A stretch of DNA of 64,000 nt from Acinetobacter variabilis (GTDB lineage Bacteria; Pseudomonadota; Gammaproteobacteria; Pseudomonadales; Moraxellaceae): positions 1-64,000 of the forward strand of contig NZ_KB850113.1 in NCBI RefSeq assembly GCF_000369625.1, written 5' to 3'. A program made the position numbers and the translations under genes. Shown piece by piece: positions 11,780-20,455 of the stretch. Numbering within the stretch: position 1 is the stretch's first letter; each line of letters starts with the position of its first letter. The notes beneath the pieces were generated by a model that was not told the origin of the DNA, did no database searches, and worked only from the letters and a program-made list of their open reading frames with translations.

Positions 11780-12985
11780 ATGGATATGAACAGTAAATGG
11801 ATGAACAAGACATTCTTGGCGCTCAGCATTCAGATGGTTATGGGAGTGGCATGGGCTGCGGATGAGCCTGAACTGGGTGAGTATGAAACGGTTGAGGAAG
11901 AAGTAGTCGAGACTGCTGCATCCATTGATATTCAGCCTGAACCAGCAGCAACTCAAGCTGTAGTAGAGCCTGAACTTGGAGGATATGAAACCGTTCAGGA
12001 AGAAGCTGTTGTTGAAACAGCTGCACCTGTTGAAGCTCCAGCCACTCAAGCAGTAGATGCATCTCAAGCCTTACAGAAAAAAGAAGGAGATGCTACTCAG
12101 GAAGCAAGTCTAGAAGAAGTATTTACTTCAAATGAGCGTCAATACTCACTTATTAAACAAGGCGAAATTTCATCCTATTACGATATTGATTATACCTATT
12201 ATCGAGATACACAACTCGATATGGAAATGGCACAGGGCCAGCTGTATCAGCTCCGTGTTCAGGAAAATGCAACACATAGCCTGACCAATACTTTCACTTT
12301 TCAGTACGGGGTGAAAGATAACCTGACCTTAACAGCTTCCTTACCTTTGGTGGCTAAGACAGATTTATTAAAAGATACCTCTACAGCCGGATTAGGGGAT
12401 ATTAGTCTGGGTGCACGTTGGGAGCCCTTCCCTTTAAAAGCAGGTCGTTTACCACTTATTTTATTTGCCAATTTGTCGACGAAAACAGGTGATAGCCCAT
12501 ATGAAATTAATGCAGCAAAAGATCTGGCTGCAGGTAAAGGATATTACTCAGCCGGTGTGGGGGCGAGTACTCGTAAATATATTGACCCGGTAGTGTTATT
12601 TGCCTCAGTTTCTGCAAATTATGGGTTTAAGGAATCAGGCTTAGATCAGCGTCGCGGTACACGAATTATTGAAGAGTTTGAACCAGGGATTAGTGGTGGT
12701 TTTGCTTTCGGTTTCGCTTATTCATTTAACTATGATGTTTCCATGACTATGTCATATCAGCAAAGCTTTAATACTGGTGCCGAATTTAAGTATCACACGG
12801 GTGAAAGCTATTCAGCCGCTGATCAGACTAGCTCGACTTTTGCGATTTCTTTAGGGGTGCGTGTATCCCCAGAAACCATTGTAAATGGTACGGTCGGATT
12901 GGGGCTGACCGAAGATGCACCAGATGTTTCACTGGGACTTTCATTCCCACTTGATATTTTAGGTTTCGGTAAGAAATTCAGTTAA
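11780..12985 (+). CDS. filC: Outer-membrane barrel-like protein with tandem acidic repeats, FilC-like
   Basis: 401 aa. A signal peptide ending near VAWAA is followed by an acidic low-complexity region with two copies of a 34-residue unit (EPELGEYETVEEEVVETAA and EPELGGYETVQEEAVVETAA). After about residue 130, alternating strands such as TFTFQYGVKDNLTLTASLPL and LGDISLGARWEPF look like an outer-membrane beta-barrel of the phenol-degradation MetA-pathway/transporter type. Starts at 11786 and 11801 are also possible. Coiled segment plus barrel recalls FapF-like export pores, but this is analogy. Confidence 0.6.
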   Translation: MDMNSKWMNKTFLALSIQMVMGVAWAADEPELGEYETVEEEVVETAASIDIQPEPAATQAVVEPELGGYETVQEEAVVETAAPVEAPATQAVDASQALQKKEGDATQEASLEEVFTSNERQYSLIKQGEISSYYDIDYTYYRDTQLDMEMAQGQLYQLRVQENATHSLTNTFTFQYGVKDNLTLTASLPLVAKTDLLKDTSTAGLGDISLGARWEPFPLKAGRLPLILFANLSTKTGDSPYEINAAKDLAAGKGYYSAGVGASTRKYIDPVVLFASVSANYGFKESGLDQRRGTRIIEEFEPGISGGFAFGFAYSFNYDVSMTMSYQQSFNTGAEFKYHTGESYSAADQTSSTFAISLGVRVSPETIVNGTVGLGLTEDAPDVSLGLSFPLDILGFGKKFS

Positions 12986-12997
12986 TAGGGGTGTCGT

Positions 12998-14662
12998 ATG
13001 AAAAACATTCGACTTAGCCCGTTATTAACAGGAATTATTCTTGCGGGCTGTTCAAGTTATACCTTTGCACAATTAGGTACCAACCTTTCTGTTGACCTGC
13101 GTGCATTGTCTATGGGGAACGCGGTTACTGCAGATCCGCCAGGAGTGAATGCAATTCACTTTAACCCGGCTGCATTGGCTAAAATTGAGGGCTTACAGAC
13201 CGAACAGCAAATTATTGTTGCGAACTTTGATATTCAGCGTGAATTTACTGTTCCTGCTGGATATAACGTGTTTGGTTATTCAGATGATCCAATGGTCTGT
13301 AATGATGGTCCTGAAGTATCTTCTGATTTATGTACAGATTTTAAAGGCCCAGTGAAGGGTGATGTAGAGTATGTCAGCCTCTACGTACCTATCCTGAAAA
13401 AAATGGTGGATTTGGGGGAAGGCCTCCCGATGGCAGCACCTACCATGGGGGTCTCTTATAAACCACCAGGTTCTAAAGCAACGTATGCAACTGCCGTTTA
13501 TGCACCACTAGTGGCAGGTTTTGGTCATGAAGATGGTAATCCTGCCAATTTTATGGGACAACAGGTTGCTCTGGAGCGGATTACATATTTATCTCCATCA
13601 ATTGGTTATGAAGTCAACGACCAGCTTTCAATTGGTGCTTCAATCGGGATGTCTTATCAAGCCATTGCCATGAAAACAGATTTACGTTTTCCCAATGAGC
13701 TGATTGGCATGTTGCGTATGATTGATGAAGTCGTATGTACACCATTTAAAGAAAATTCTGACATCATTACTGATATCTTGTTGCTCGGGATCTGTAATGC
13801 TGATGAAGGGATGAACCCATTTGGTAAATTTGGCCAAATGCAACTTTCATTAGAACAAAATTTAAGTCCAAGCTATAACCTAGGTGTTCTATGGGAACCA
13901 ACTGAAGATTTCAGTTTTGGTATGGTTTACCAGAGTGCTGCCAAAATGCGCTTAAAAGGTAAATATCATATCGATAATGCCAAAGCACCACAGGAAATGA
14001 TTAAAGGTCTGATGACCTCCCCAACTGGCCAGATTTTAGCTGCAATTCTTGGTTTTCCAAATTATATCCCTTCAAGTGAATCGGGTCTGGTTTCCATGGA
14101 TTTCGAATACCCAGCTCACTTTCAGGCGGGGATCAAATATAAGGTAATGCCAGATCTACAAGTCAATTTTGATATTGGCTGGACAGATTATGCTGCTTGG
14201 GACCAATTCAAGTTTGAGTTCGACCGTACCCTGTCTGCCTTGAAGATTGCCAAACTGTTATCTGCCAATGTAACGGATTCTTCACTTGCATTACCGCTTA
14301 GGTTTGAGTCGCCATGGAACTTCGGGATCGGAGTAGAGTATTCAGCAACTGACCGACTGAAACTTCGTGCTGGCTATGAACCACGTACCAGTGCCATTCC
14401 AAAAGATAAACGCAATACTATGGTACCGATTAATGGTGCACAGCTATTTGGTTTAGGAGTGGGCTACCGTTTTGACGCAGATACGGATCTGGATCTATCT
14501 ATTGGTTTCTTACGCAGTAAAGATAATATTCCAGCAAATACCAGTAGCCTAGCGAACCAGACCGGGGTAAATAACCTGTTACTGAATCCATATGCAGGCT
14601 TGAATGTCAAAACAGATACCAAGATCACAATTTTAGGTTTGAACTATCGCACCCGTTGGTAA
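12998..14662 (+). CDS. filD: FadL/OmpP1-family outer-membrane protein, FilD-like
   Basis: 554 aa. The N-terminal region after the signal (LSVDLRALSMGNAVTADPPG, then INFNPAALA-like IHFNPAALAKIEG) is the FadL/TodX hallmark. Many amphipathic strands follow, ending in ITILGLNYRTRW with a terminal aromatic residue, typical of outer-membrane barrels. The signal contains a lipobox-like IILAGC as well as a conventional SYTFA cleavage site, so processing is ambiguous. FadL proteins pass hydrophobic substrates; in this locus it may instead aid assembly of surface material. Thirteen bases after filC, SD-like AGGGGTG. Confidence 0.75.
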   Translation: MKNIRLSPLLTGIILAGCSSYTFAQLGTNLSVDLRALSMGNAVTADPPGVNAIHFNPAALAKIEGLQTEQQIIVANFDIQREFTVPAGYNVFGYSDDPMVCNDGPEVSSDLCTDFKGPVKGDVEYVSLYVPILKKMVDLGEGLPMAAPTMGVSYKPPGSKATYATAVYAPLVAGFGHEDGNPANFMGQQVALERITYLSPSIGYEVNDQLSIGASIGMSYQAIAMKTDLRFPNELIGMLRMIDEVVCTPFKENSDIITDILLLGICNADEGMNPFGKFGQMQLSLEQNLSPSYNLGVLWEPTEDFSFGMVYQSAAKMRLKGKYHIDNAKAPQEMIKGLMTSPTGQILAAILGFPNYIPSSESGLVSMDFEYPAHFQAGIKYKVMPDLQVNFDIGWTDYAAWDQFKFEFDRTLSALKIAKLLSANVTDSSLALPLRFESPWNFGIGVEYSATDRLKLRAGYEPRTSAIPKDKRNTMVPINGAQLFGLGVGYRFDADTDLDLSIGFLRSKDNIPANTSSLANQTGVNNLLLNPYAGLNVKTDTKITILGLNYRTRW

Positions 14663-14669
14663 GGAAGAA

Positions 14670-15809
14670 ATGATCAGAACAGGGAACTTAGGGATAAAAA
14701 TGGTACTGGCATTAAGTCTGGTACCATGGTCTTTTTATACAAATGCCAGAGAGTTTATTACGATCATTGGGCCCGATGGGCGACCATTAGTTGTGCCACG
14801 TCAAAATAATGAGCAGAAAGAAACAACAAAAAACCAAGCGGCCACTACTCCGAAAAAATTAGTTACACCCGTTACATCTACTGCACAGGATCTGAAAAAA
14901 TCCGAGCCAAAGATAGTCGAAAAAAGTGTGGCAACAGTTCAGCAAAAAAATAATATAGTTGTACAACCAGTACAACCAGTACAACCAGTACAACCAGTAC
15001 AACCGACTAAACACGTTGAGTCTAAATTACCGCAATACTTACCACCAGTGACACAGCCTCAAACCTCTGAACCTGTCATTCAGGCATTACCTGATCCTGT
15101 TCAAAAACAGGGTTTCAGTCAGATTGAAGGGGTGGAATATGTGGATAGTGAATATCTGGAAAATAAAGAATTTAATCTGGAAGGTAAAAAACGTTTCTAC
15201 AGTATGCCTGAAGGGATAGTTGATAAAAATATTGGGTCAACACGTGTACAGACGATTGAGCGTGAAAAAGGAGTGGGACAGTCGATTATAAAATCCTTAT
15301 TTCAACAACCTGCTGTAGATTCTGGTCCAGTCGTACTGGCCCAAACCTACTACCGTATTTCTCAGCCTGAATCTGTAGAAAGCTTAGGTAAGCAGTGTTT
15401 TAAAGATAAAAAAGTTAAGAATGCGAAAGAGATTAGTGCAGGTAAATCCATTAATCTGTGGCCACGGGCACCACTGAAATCAGATGAGTTTGATTATGAA
15501 ATTGTGAAGCTAAAATCTGATATTAAAAATATTCAGATTCAGTCTTATGCTTCCCGTCAGAATAATCCTGCCTATTACTGGCCATTTGTTGTATTTCTGG
15601 ATGAACGAGGCTGTGTTTTAGAAGGGGCGGGCGGTTTCAAAAATCAGGAAGCACAAGCCAATATTATTCAACATGAGAAGATACAGGGAATTATTCAGAT
15701 TCCTGCGCAAAGCCAATATGTATTAATGACCCCACTCGCTTCAGCTATAGATGTTGAAGACAAGATGCTGACAAATTATGGACAACTAAAACTAGTCGCC
15801 ATTCGATAA
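14670..15809 (+). CDS. filE: Secreted proline/valine repeat protein, FilE-like
   Basis: 379 aa. N-terminal signal region (MVLALSLVPWSFYTNA), then FITIIGPDGRPLVVPRQ, a low-complexity linker with five in-frame VQP units (about residues 98-112), and a C-terminal domain from about 225 with one cysteine pair (SLGKQCFKDKK and DERGCVLEG). No known domain recognised. AAGGAAG precedes ATG 14670, 7 bases after filD. Probably periplasmic or surface-exposed; function unknown. Confidence 0.6.
   Translation: MIRTGNLGIKMVLALSLVPWSFYTNAREFITIIGPDGRPLVVPRQNNEQKETTKNQAATTPKKLVTPVTSTAQDLKKSEPKIVEKSVATVQQKNNIVVQPVQPVQPVQPVQPTKHVESKLPQYLPPVTQPQTSEPVIQALPDPVQKQGFSQIEGVEYVDSEYLENKEFNLEGKKRFYSMPEGIVDKNIGSTRVQTIEREKGVGQSIIKSLFQQPAVDSGPVVLAQTYYRISQPESVESLGKQCFKDKKVKNAKEISAGKSINLWPRAPLKSDEFDYEIVKLKSDIKNIQIQSYASRQNNPAYYWPFVVFLDERGCVLEGAGGFKNQEAQANIIQHEKIQGIIQIPAQSQYVLMTPLASAIDVEDKMLTNYGQLKLVAIR
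14961..15005 (+). repeat. 9-bp tandem repeat GTACAACCA inside filE
   Basis: Four exact copies of GTACAACCA and a fifth differing in the last base run head to tail, encoding Val-Gln-Pro repeats. Units are multiples of three, so copy-number change would lengthen or shorten the linker without breaking the frame. Confidence 0.9.
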
Positions 15810-15830
15810 GGACGATTCGAGTAGAATAAG

Positions 15831-17756
15831 ATGAAAAATAAAATATTATATCCATTTGCTTTCACTGCTTTATTTGCCGCCCTCAGCGGATGCGGAGGTG
15901 AAAGTGCGAATGTCATACCAGAACAAAATGATGAAGCCACCACGAATGGTTCATGCTCTGCTACTACAACGAATTGTCTGGAATGGGGGCTTGAATATCC
16001 AATTGATGGTCTTAACTTTAATTGTAGTGGTGATAAAGAAAATACCTTCATTACTTTATTTGACCAAAATGATGGTGTTACCTCAGGCACTTGTCAAAAA
16101 GCAGATACTATTGAATTTTATCTAAAAAGTTTTAGTGATACCAAAATCAAATTGGGTACTGTCAAGCTCTCTGAATATATGAACCTCAGTACAGCGAGCC
16201 AATTACCCCGACTAAGTGTACTTGATATTGCCAAGGGAATTACCGGTCGTAACATTGCCAGAATCGAACAGACAGATCCAACCGTACAGGTGGCGATGAA
16301 ACTGGTGAAAATCTGGCAGACCTTGGCACTGGAAAAAGGCCGTATCTATAATCCGACGGATGTACAGCCCTTGTATATCACAGAGGATATGCGAAAGAAT
16401 CTGGGCAAAATTAATAAAGATATCAACCTGACAGATGCAAATTTAGCAGAAACCCTTAAACCTTTTATTGATATTAGCCAGATTAGTGATGATCAGGCCT
16501 TTGAAGTCGTAAAAAAACTGGCCAATATTGCCAGTGCAGCAGTATATCAACCGGAATTTTCTCTGTTCTCAACTTCAGGCATTATTAGTAGTAACTTGAC
16601 TGGTTCCGATGGTCTGGCGGGTTGTAATAAATCTGTATGTGACATTAAAGATAAAACGACTAAATATTTATTTGGACATTTTATCCTGATTACAGACCGC
16701 CAAGGTTATACCTTCGGCAGTGGACTACAGTGGCGTGACACTCAGCTAAAACTGGGCTCCAATAATCTGGGATCTTTGGGTGGCATTAATGCGGAATTGA
16801 TCCGTAAGGTCAAACCACAGCAAATTACTGCAGTACCGCAAACCAGCTGGATTAGCCCTGCAACGAGAATGCTTTCATCAAATGCACCATATAAAATGAA
16901 TGTGGCTAACAACAGCAATCCATTAGAAATTTACCAAGGTCGTTTGCTGAGCGATTATGTGATTGCCGGTAAAGAAGCATTTTATAAGATGGCTACAGGT
17001 AAAACTGAACTCAGCGATGCTGACCGTGCCAGTCTTGGCTTATGGCGTTTTAATGCCGATGATGACAACTATAGTGGCTCAATTGATCTTTATAAAATTT
17101 TCCCGATCAGCTATCTGGATCGTCAAGTTTTTAGAACAGCTGAAAATGTAGAGCCAGATGAAGAATATATTTTCCCAATGTATGGCAACATGGAGTTTAA
17201 ATTTAGCGAAAACTCAATTAGCCCTGTTACAGTGGGTGTTGTGATTGATAGTAATGGTGATGTGCGTACCAATATGCAGTCCGCTACCAATCTTGCAACT
17301 GATAGCATTAATGGTTGCCAGGGAGATATCTTGCCGGCTGGACTTAAAGACAATAACGGCGTTCAACAATATCGTCTCGGTACCTTAGGCCGTGCATTTA
17401 TAGATGAAAAAACAGTATCTATGCGACTGGTCTTCGCTGATCCTGTATTTGGTTCATTAAATGGTGCCCTAGTAGGTATGAACTCCACTATTCAGGCTTC
17501 AACCAATACAGATGATAAGATTGTGATTGGTGGGGCATTACTCAATTTATCTAATGTACTGAATGGAACCAGTCGTGTGGGCTTTACCAACTCAGCTGGA
17601 GAAAGCGTAGGTTGGGCGAATACTTATGCCAGCTTCCAGAAAGTTTATAATAACAATAATACTGATGAAACGACGGAGGAGACCAATCTGGCCAAGCTAA
17701 GTGGCGGAAGTGTTTCATTTAAATTAGCGGATTGTTATAGCATCAAAACAAAATAA
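15831..17756 (+). CDS. filF: Large lipoprotein, FilF-like
   Basis: 641 aa. A type II signal peptide with lipobox LSGC (Cys21) is followed by GGES and a Thr/Asn-rich linker. The mature protein has several cysteines (CSATTTNCLEWG, GCNKSVCDIKD, INGCQGD) that may form disulfides. No catalytic motif recognised. Length, lipobox and position at the end of the six-gene locus match the Acinetobacter filF annotation. Probably outer-membrane anchored and part of the same export or assembly system. A terminator follows immediately. Confidence 0.65.
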   Translation: MKNKILYPFAFTALFAALSGCGGESANVIPEQNDEATTNGSCSATTTNCLEWGLEYPIDGLNFNCSGDKENTFITLFDQNDGVTSGTCQKADTIEFYLKSFSDTKIKLGTVKLSEYMNLSTASQLPRLSVLDIAKGITGRNIARIEQTDPTVQVAMKLVKIWQTLALEKGRIYNPTDVQPLYITEDMRKNLGKINKDINLTDANLAETLKPFIDISQISDDQAFEVVKKLANIASAAVYQPEFSLFSTSGIISSNLTGSDGLAGCNKSVCDIKDKTTKYLFGHFILITDRQGYTFGSGLQWRDTQLKLGSNNLGSLGGINAELIRKVKPQQITAVPQTSWISPATRMLSSNAPYKMNVANNSNPLEIYQGRLLSDYVIAGKEAFYKMATGKTELSDADRASLGLWRFNADDDNYSGSIDLYKIFPISYLDRQVFRTAENVEPDEEYIFPMYGNMEFKFSENSISPVTVGVVIDSNGDVRTNMQSATNLATDSINGCQGDILPAGLKDNNGVQQYRLGTLGRAFIDEKTVSMRLVFADPVFGSLNGALVGMNSTIQASTNTDDKIVIGGALLNLSNVLNGTSRVGFTNSAGESVGWANTYASFQKVYNNNNTDETTEETNLAKLSGGSVSFKLADCYSIKTK

Positions 17757-17790
17757 TGAAAAAAGCCCATCATTTGATGGGCTTTTTTAT
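17757..17790. terminator. Terminator after filF
   Basis: AAAAAAGCCCATCA and TGATGGGCTTTTTT form a perfect hairpin with A and T runs on the two sides directly after the filF stop. It can also serve the convergent NUDIX gene. Confidence 0.9.
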
Positions 17791-17801
17791 AAAAAGACAT
17801 T

Positions 17802-18359
17802 TTAACCTGTGTGATCCAAACGAGTTCCCAAGGTCTCTAGGTGCATCGGGAAGTTATTGGTTTTACGGTCTTCAAAATAATGACGAAGCGTATGCTCTAC
17901 ACTTGGGAAAGCCAGTTCACTCCAGGGAATTTCATCTTCGTTAAATAAACGTGCTTCAATGGTTTCTTCACCTGCACCAAATTTTCCATCAATCAGTTGA
18001 GATTTGAATAGGACATAAATCTGGCCAATCCGCGGAATATTGTACATGCAGTACAGCTGTTCAATATCCACTTCAGCTTCGGCTTCTTCACGGGTTTCAC
18101 GAGCTGCGCCCTGTTCCATGGTTTCAAACAGTTCCATATAGCCGGCAGGTAGGGTCCACAGTCCATAACGTGGTTCAATTGCACGGCGGCAGAGCAGGAC
18201 TTTATCTTCCCAGAGCACCAATGCACCGCAAATCACTTTTGGATTAATGTAATGAATATATCCGCATGTAGTACAAACCTTGCGAACCTTCTGATCGCCT
18301 AAAGGAATTTTCTCTGTTGTTTTATGTCCACAGTTCACACAGAAGTTCATATTCATCAT
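17802..18359 (-). CDS. NUDIX hydrolase with N-terminal zinc ribbon
   Basis: About 185 aa. FCVNCGHK and VCTTCGYIH give a Cys4 zinc ribbon, then KVICGALVLWEDKVLLCRR leads to the Nudix box starting GYMELFETMEQGAARE and ending TREEAEAEV, which fits the GX5EX7REXXEE pattern. Such proteins are NudC-like or related pyrophosphohydrolases; the substrate cannot be read from sequence. The frame is open to 18410; the stretch upstream of 18359 would add a hydrophobic run not expected before the ribbon, so a start at 18359 or 18350 is preferred, without a strong ribosome-binding site. Confidence 0.8.
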   Translation of the reverse strand: MMNMNFCVNCGHKTTEKIPLGDQKVRKVCTTCGYIHYINPKVICGALVLWEDKVLLCRRAIEPRYGLWTLPAGYMELFETMEQGAARETREEAEAEVDIEQLYCMYNIPRIGQIYVLFKSQLIDGKFGAGEETIEARLFNEDEIPWSELAFPSVEHTLRHYFEDRKTNNFPMHLETLGTRLDHTG

Positions 18360-18473
18360 CAATGATAACAGTAAGGTCAGGATAACTGAAAAATCAAAAT
18401 TTGGCATCATTTCTATCCCGCCAAATCAAAAATCAGCTATGATGAAATTATAGTCGCATAGGGAGCTGAATGA

Positions 18474-19088
18474 ATGGATGAGCTGGGATTAATACAACGC
18501 TTGCAGAAACATTTACGATTTTCCAAACGGATTCAAACTGCACAAGCTGCTGTATTAATTGCGATCACAGATGAAGCTGATCCCAAAGTTTTGCTGACAC
18601 GCCGTTCAGCTTATATGAATAATCATGCAGGAGAAGTCTCTTTTCCAGGTGGTAAACGCGACCCGCAAGATACCAGTAATATTGTAGTGGCCTTAAGAGA
18701 GGCGTATGAGGAAACGGCGCTTAATCCATTTGATGTTCATCTGATCGGGGATCTCCCGATGCAAAAGGCACGTAACGGGATGCTGGTTAAGCCTGTGGTC
18801 GGTTTAATTCCGCCTACCATTCAACTCATTCCTCAGCCGACAGAAATTGACCGGATTTTCTTTGCTTCCTTGCAGCATTTGCTGGAAGCCCAGCCGATGC
18901 CTTATGAAGTACGTTTTGCCCAGCAGTCCTTATATTTTCCCAGTATGCGAGTGGAAAATGAGATTGTCTGGGGACTGACCGCACGTATGCTGATTTCACT
19001 ATTTCAGTACGGGCTGGACTATAAAAAAGACTGGCCATTTTTACTTAACTCACCTGCGTTTAAACGCTCAAAATTTTTTAACCGTTGA
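18474..19088 (+). CDS. NUDIX CoA pyrophosphatase, NudL-like
   Basis: 204 aa. HAGEVSFPGGKRDPQD followed by ALREAYEETAL is the combination typical of the CoA-pyrophosphatase (NudL/YeaB) branch, which cleaves CoA or acyl-CoA to phosphopantetheine and 3',5'-ADP. GGGAGCT (about 460-467 within 18461-18467) sets ATG 18474. It is divergent from the zinc-ribbon NUDIX gene, and the following gene begins 14 bases after its stop, so both are probably cotranscribed. Confidence 0.85.
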   Translation: MDELGLIQRLQKHLRFSKRIQTAQAAVLIAITDEADPKVLLTRRSAYMNNHAGEVSFPGGKRDPQDTSNIVVALREAYEETALNPFDVHLIGDLPMQKARNGMLVKPVVGLIPPTIQLIPQPTEIDRIFFASLQHLLEAQPMPYEVRFAQQSLYFPSMRVENEIVWGLTARMLISLFQYGLDYKKDWPFLLNSPAFKRSKFFNR

Positions 19089-19102
19089 ACAGGATTTCAG
19101 CC

Positions 19103-19633
19103 ATGTTATATCAATTTCAGGGACATTCACCAAAAGCAACGCATCAGCCGTGGGATGGTTGGGTGGCACCTACAGCGACGGTCATTGGACAGGTCGAACT
19201 GGGCAAACAGGTGAGTGTCTGGTTTGGTGCCGTCGTTCGCGCCGATAACAGCAAAATCCGTTTAGGTGACTTCACCAATGTTCAGGAAAATGCAGTGCTA
19301 CATACCGATGCTGGCATTGAAATGAACATCGGGAATTATGTGACCATTGGTCATCAGGCCATGCTGCATGGTTGCACCATTGGCGATAATAGCCTGATTG
19401 GAATTCAGGCAGTGATCTTGAATCATGCCGTGATTGGCAAGAATTGTATTATTGGTGCCAATGCCCTGATTCCAGAAGGGAAAGTAATTCCTGATAATTC
19501 GGTGGTGATGGGCTCACCAGGCAAAGTCGTGAAAACTTTAGATGACGCCAGTATTCAGAAACTAAAAATGAGTGCCATGCACTATGCTGAGCATTTCCAG
19601 AAATTTCAGGATCTGGAAGAAGTACAGCTTTAG
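19103..19633 (+). CDS. Gamma-carbonic-anhydrase-like hexapeptide-repeat protein (YrdA family)
   Basis: 176 aa left-handed beta-helix. Hexapeptide repeats run through most of the protein. The three zinc histidines of the gamma class are visible in NAVLHTDAG, YVTIGHQAMLHGCTIG, with RADN and QEN also conserved. Members are often inactive as carbonic anhydrases and their role in YrdA-type proteins is uncertain. ATG 19103 follows AGGA by eight bases; an in-frame TTG at 19085 overlaps the upstream stop and is less likely. A second family member, PaaY, is at 43007. Confidence 0.88.
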   Translation: MLYQFQGHSPKATHQPWDGWVAPTATVIGQVELGKQVSVWFGAVVRADNSKIRLGDFTNVQENAVLHTDAGIEMNIGNYVTIGHQAMLHGCTIGDNSLIGIQAVILNHAVIGKNCIIGANALIPEGKVIPDNSVVMGSPGKVVKTLDDASIQKLKMSAMHYAEHFQKFQDLEEVQL

Positions 19634-19661
19634 GCTGTTATCTGAATAATGTCCTCAGTTA

Positions 19662-19687
19662 AGCCTAGAATTTTCTAGGCATTTTTG
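19662..19687 (+). terminator. Terminator after the YrdA-like gene
   Basis: GCCTAGAA and TTCTAGGC form a perfect 8-bp stem followed by ATTTTTG. Moderately strong. Confidence 0.7.
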
Positions 19688-19773
19688 TATCTGGCTTGGG
19701 AAAATCTCGCCTAGAAGATATGAGTGGAGTATTATATTCGACGTTTTTTATATTCTCTGAATTAAGGTTGTGC

Positions 19774-20439
19774 ATGAAAGTGCTGGCATTGGAGACTGCC
19801 AATGAGCAGTGTTCCGTCTCTGTGATCGATGATACTCAAGAACTATTTTTTCAGCTTGATGCGCGCGCCAAGGCACAAACGCAAACCATTCTTCCAATGA
19901 TTGAACAAGGCCTCAATGATCTGGGCTTGACTGTATCTGATCTGACAGCGATTGCCTTTAGTCGTGGCCCGGGATCGTTTAGTGGTGTTCGTATCAATGC
20001 GGCTGTGACTCAAGCTTTGGCTTGGTCAAATGATCTGCCTGTAATTCCGGTATCCACTTTACAGGCTTTGGCGCAAGCGGCATATCGTTTGCATGGTTTA
20101 ACTGCAGTAACTGCAGTACTGGATGCACGGATGAATGAAGTCTATGTCGCCAGTTATCAGTTAGATGCTCAAGGGATTATGCAGGCTGTTGATGAAGAAC
20201 AGCTTTTGAGTTATGAACAAGGTGCTGAAGCAGTTAAATTTACTGTGGTGGGTTCAGGTGCCAATCTAGTTCAAGAAACAGCATCCGAATATAAAAATGT
20301 CAGTGCAACAGCACAGGATATTGCCATGATTGCGCGTGCAGCAGCAAAAACAGAAAATTGGGTCAGTGCAGAATTGGCACTTCCGGTATATTTACGTGAT
20401 AACGCATGGAAAAAAATTCCAGAACAAGGCAAAGCATAA
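19774..20439 (+). CDS. tsaB: tRNA threonylcarbamoyladenosine biosynthesis protein TsaB
   Basis: 221 aa. Partner of TsaD, TsaE and TsaC in making t6A37 on ANN-decoding tRNAs. The ASKHA fold is seen from VLALETANEQCSVSV at the start and FSRGPGSFSGVRINAAVTQAL near residue 67. The frame is open from 19696 but ATG 19774 gives the family N-terminus and follows AAGG. Sixteen bases separate it from uppP, probably one transcript. Confidence 0.93.
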   Translation: MKVLALETANEQCSVSVIDDTQELFFQLDARAKAQTQTILPMIEQGLNDLGLTVSDLTAIAFSRGPGSFSGVRINAAVTQALAWSNDLPVIPVSTLQALAQAAYRLHGLTAVTAVLDARMNEVYVASYQLDAQGIMQAVDEEQLLSYEQGAEAVKFTVVGSGANLVQETASEYKNVSATAQDIAMIARAAAKTENWVSAELALPVYLRDNAWKKIPEQGKA

Positions 20440-20455
20440 TTAATCAGGATTAAGC

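Noticed and set aside
14961..15005. Tandem repeats as a CRISPR array
   Set aside because: Units are 9 bp, directly adjacent with no spacers, and inside a coding frame.
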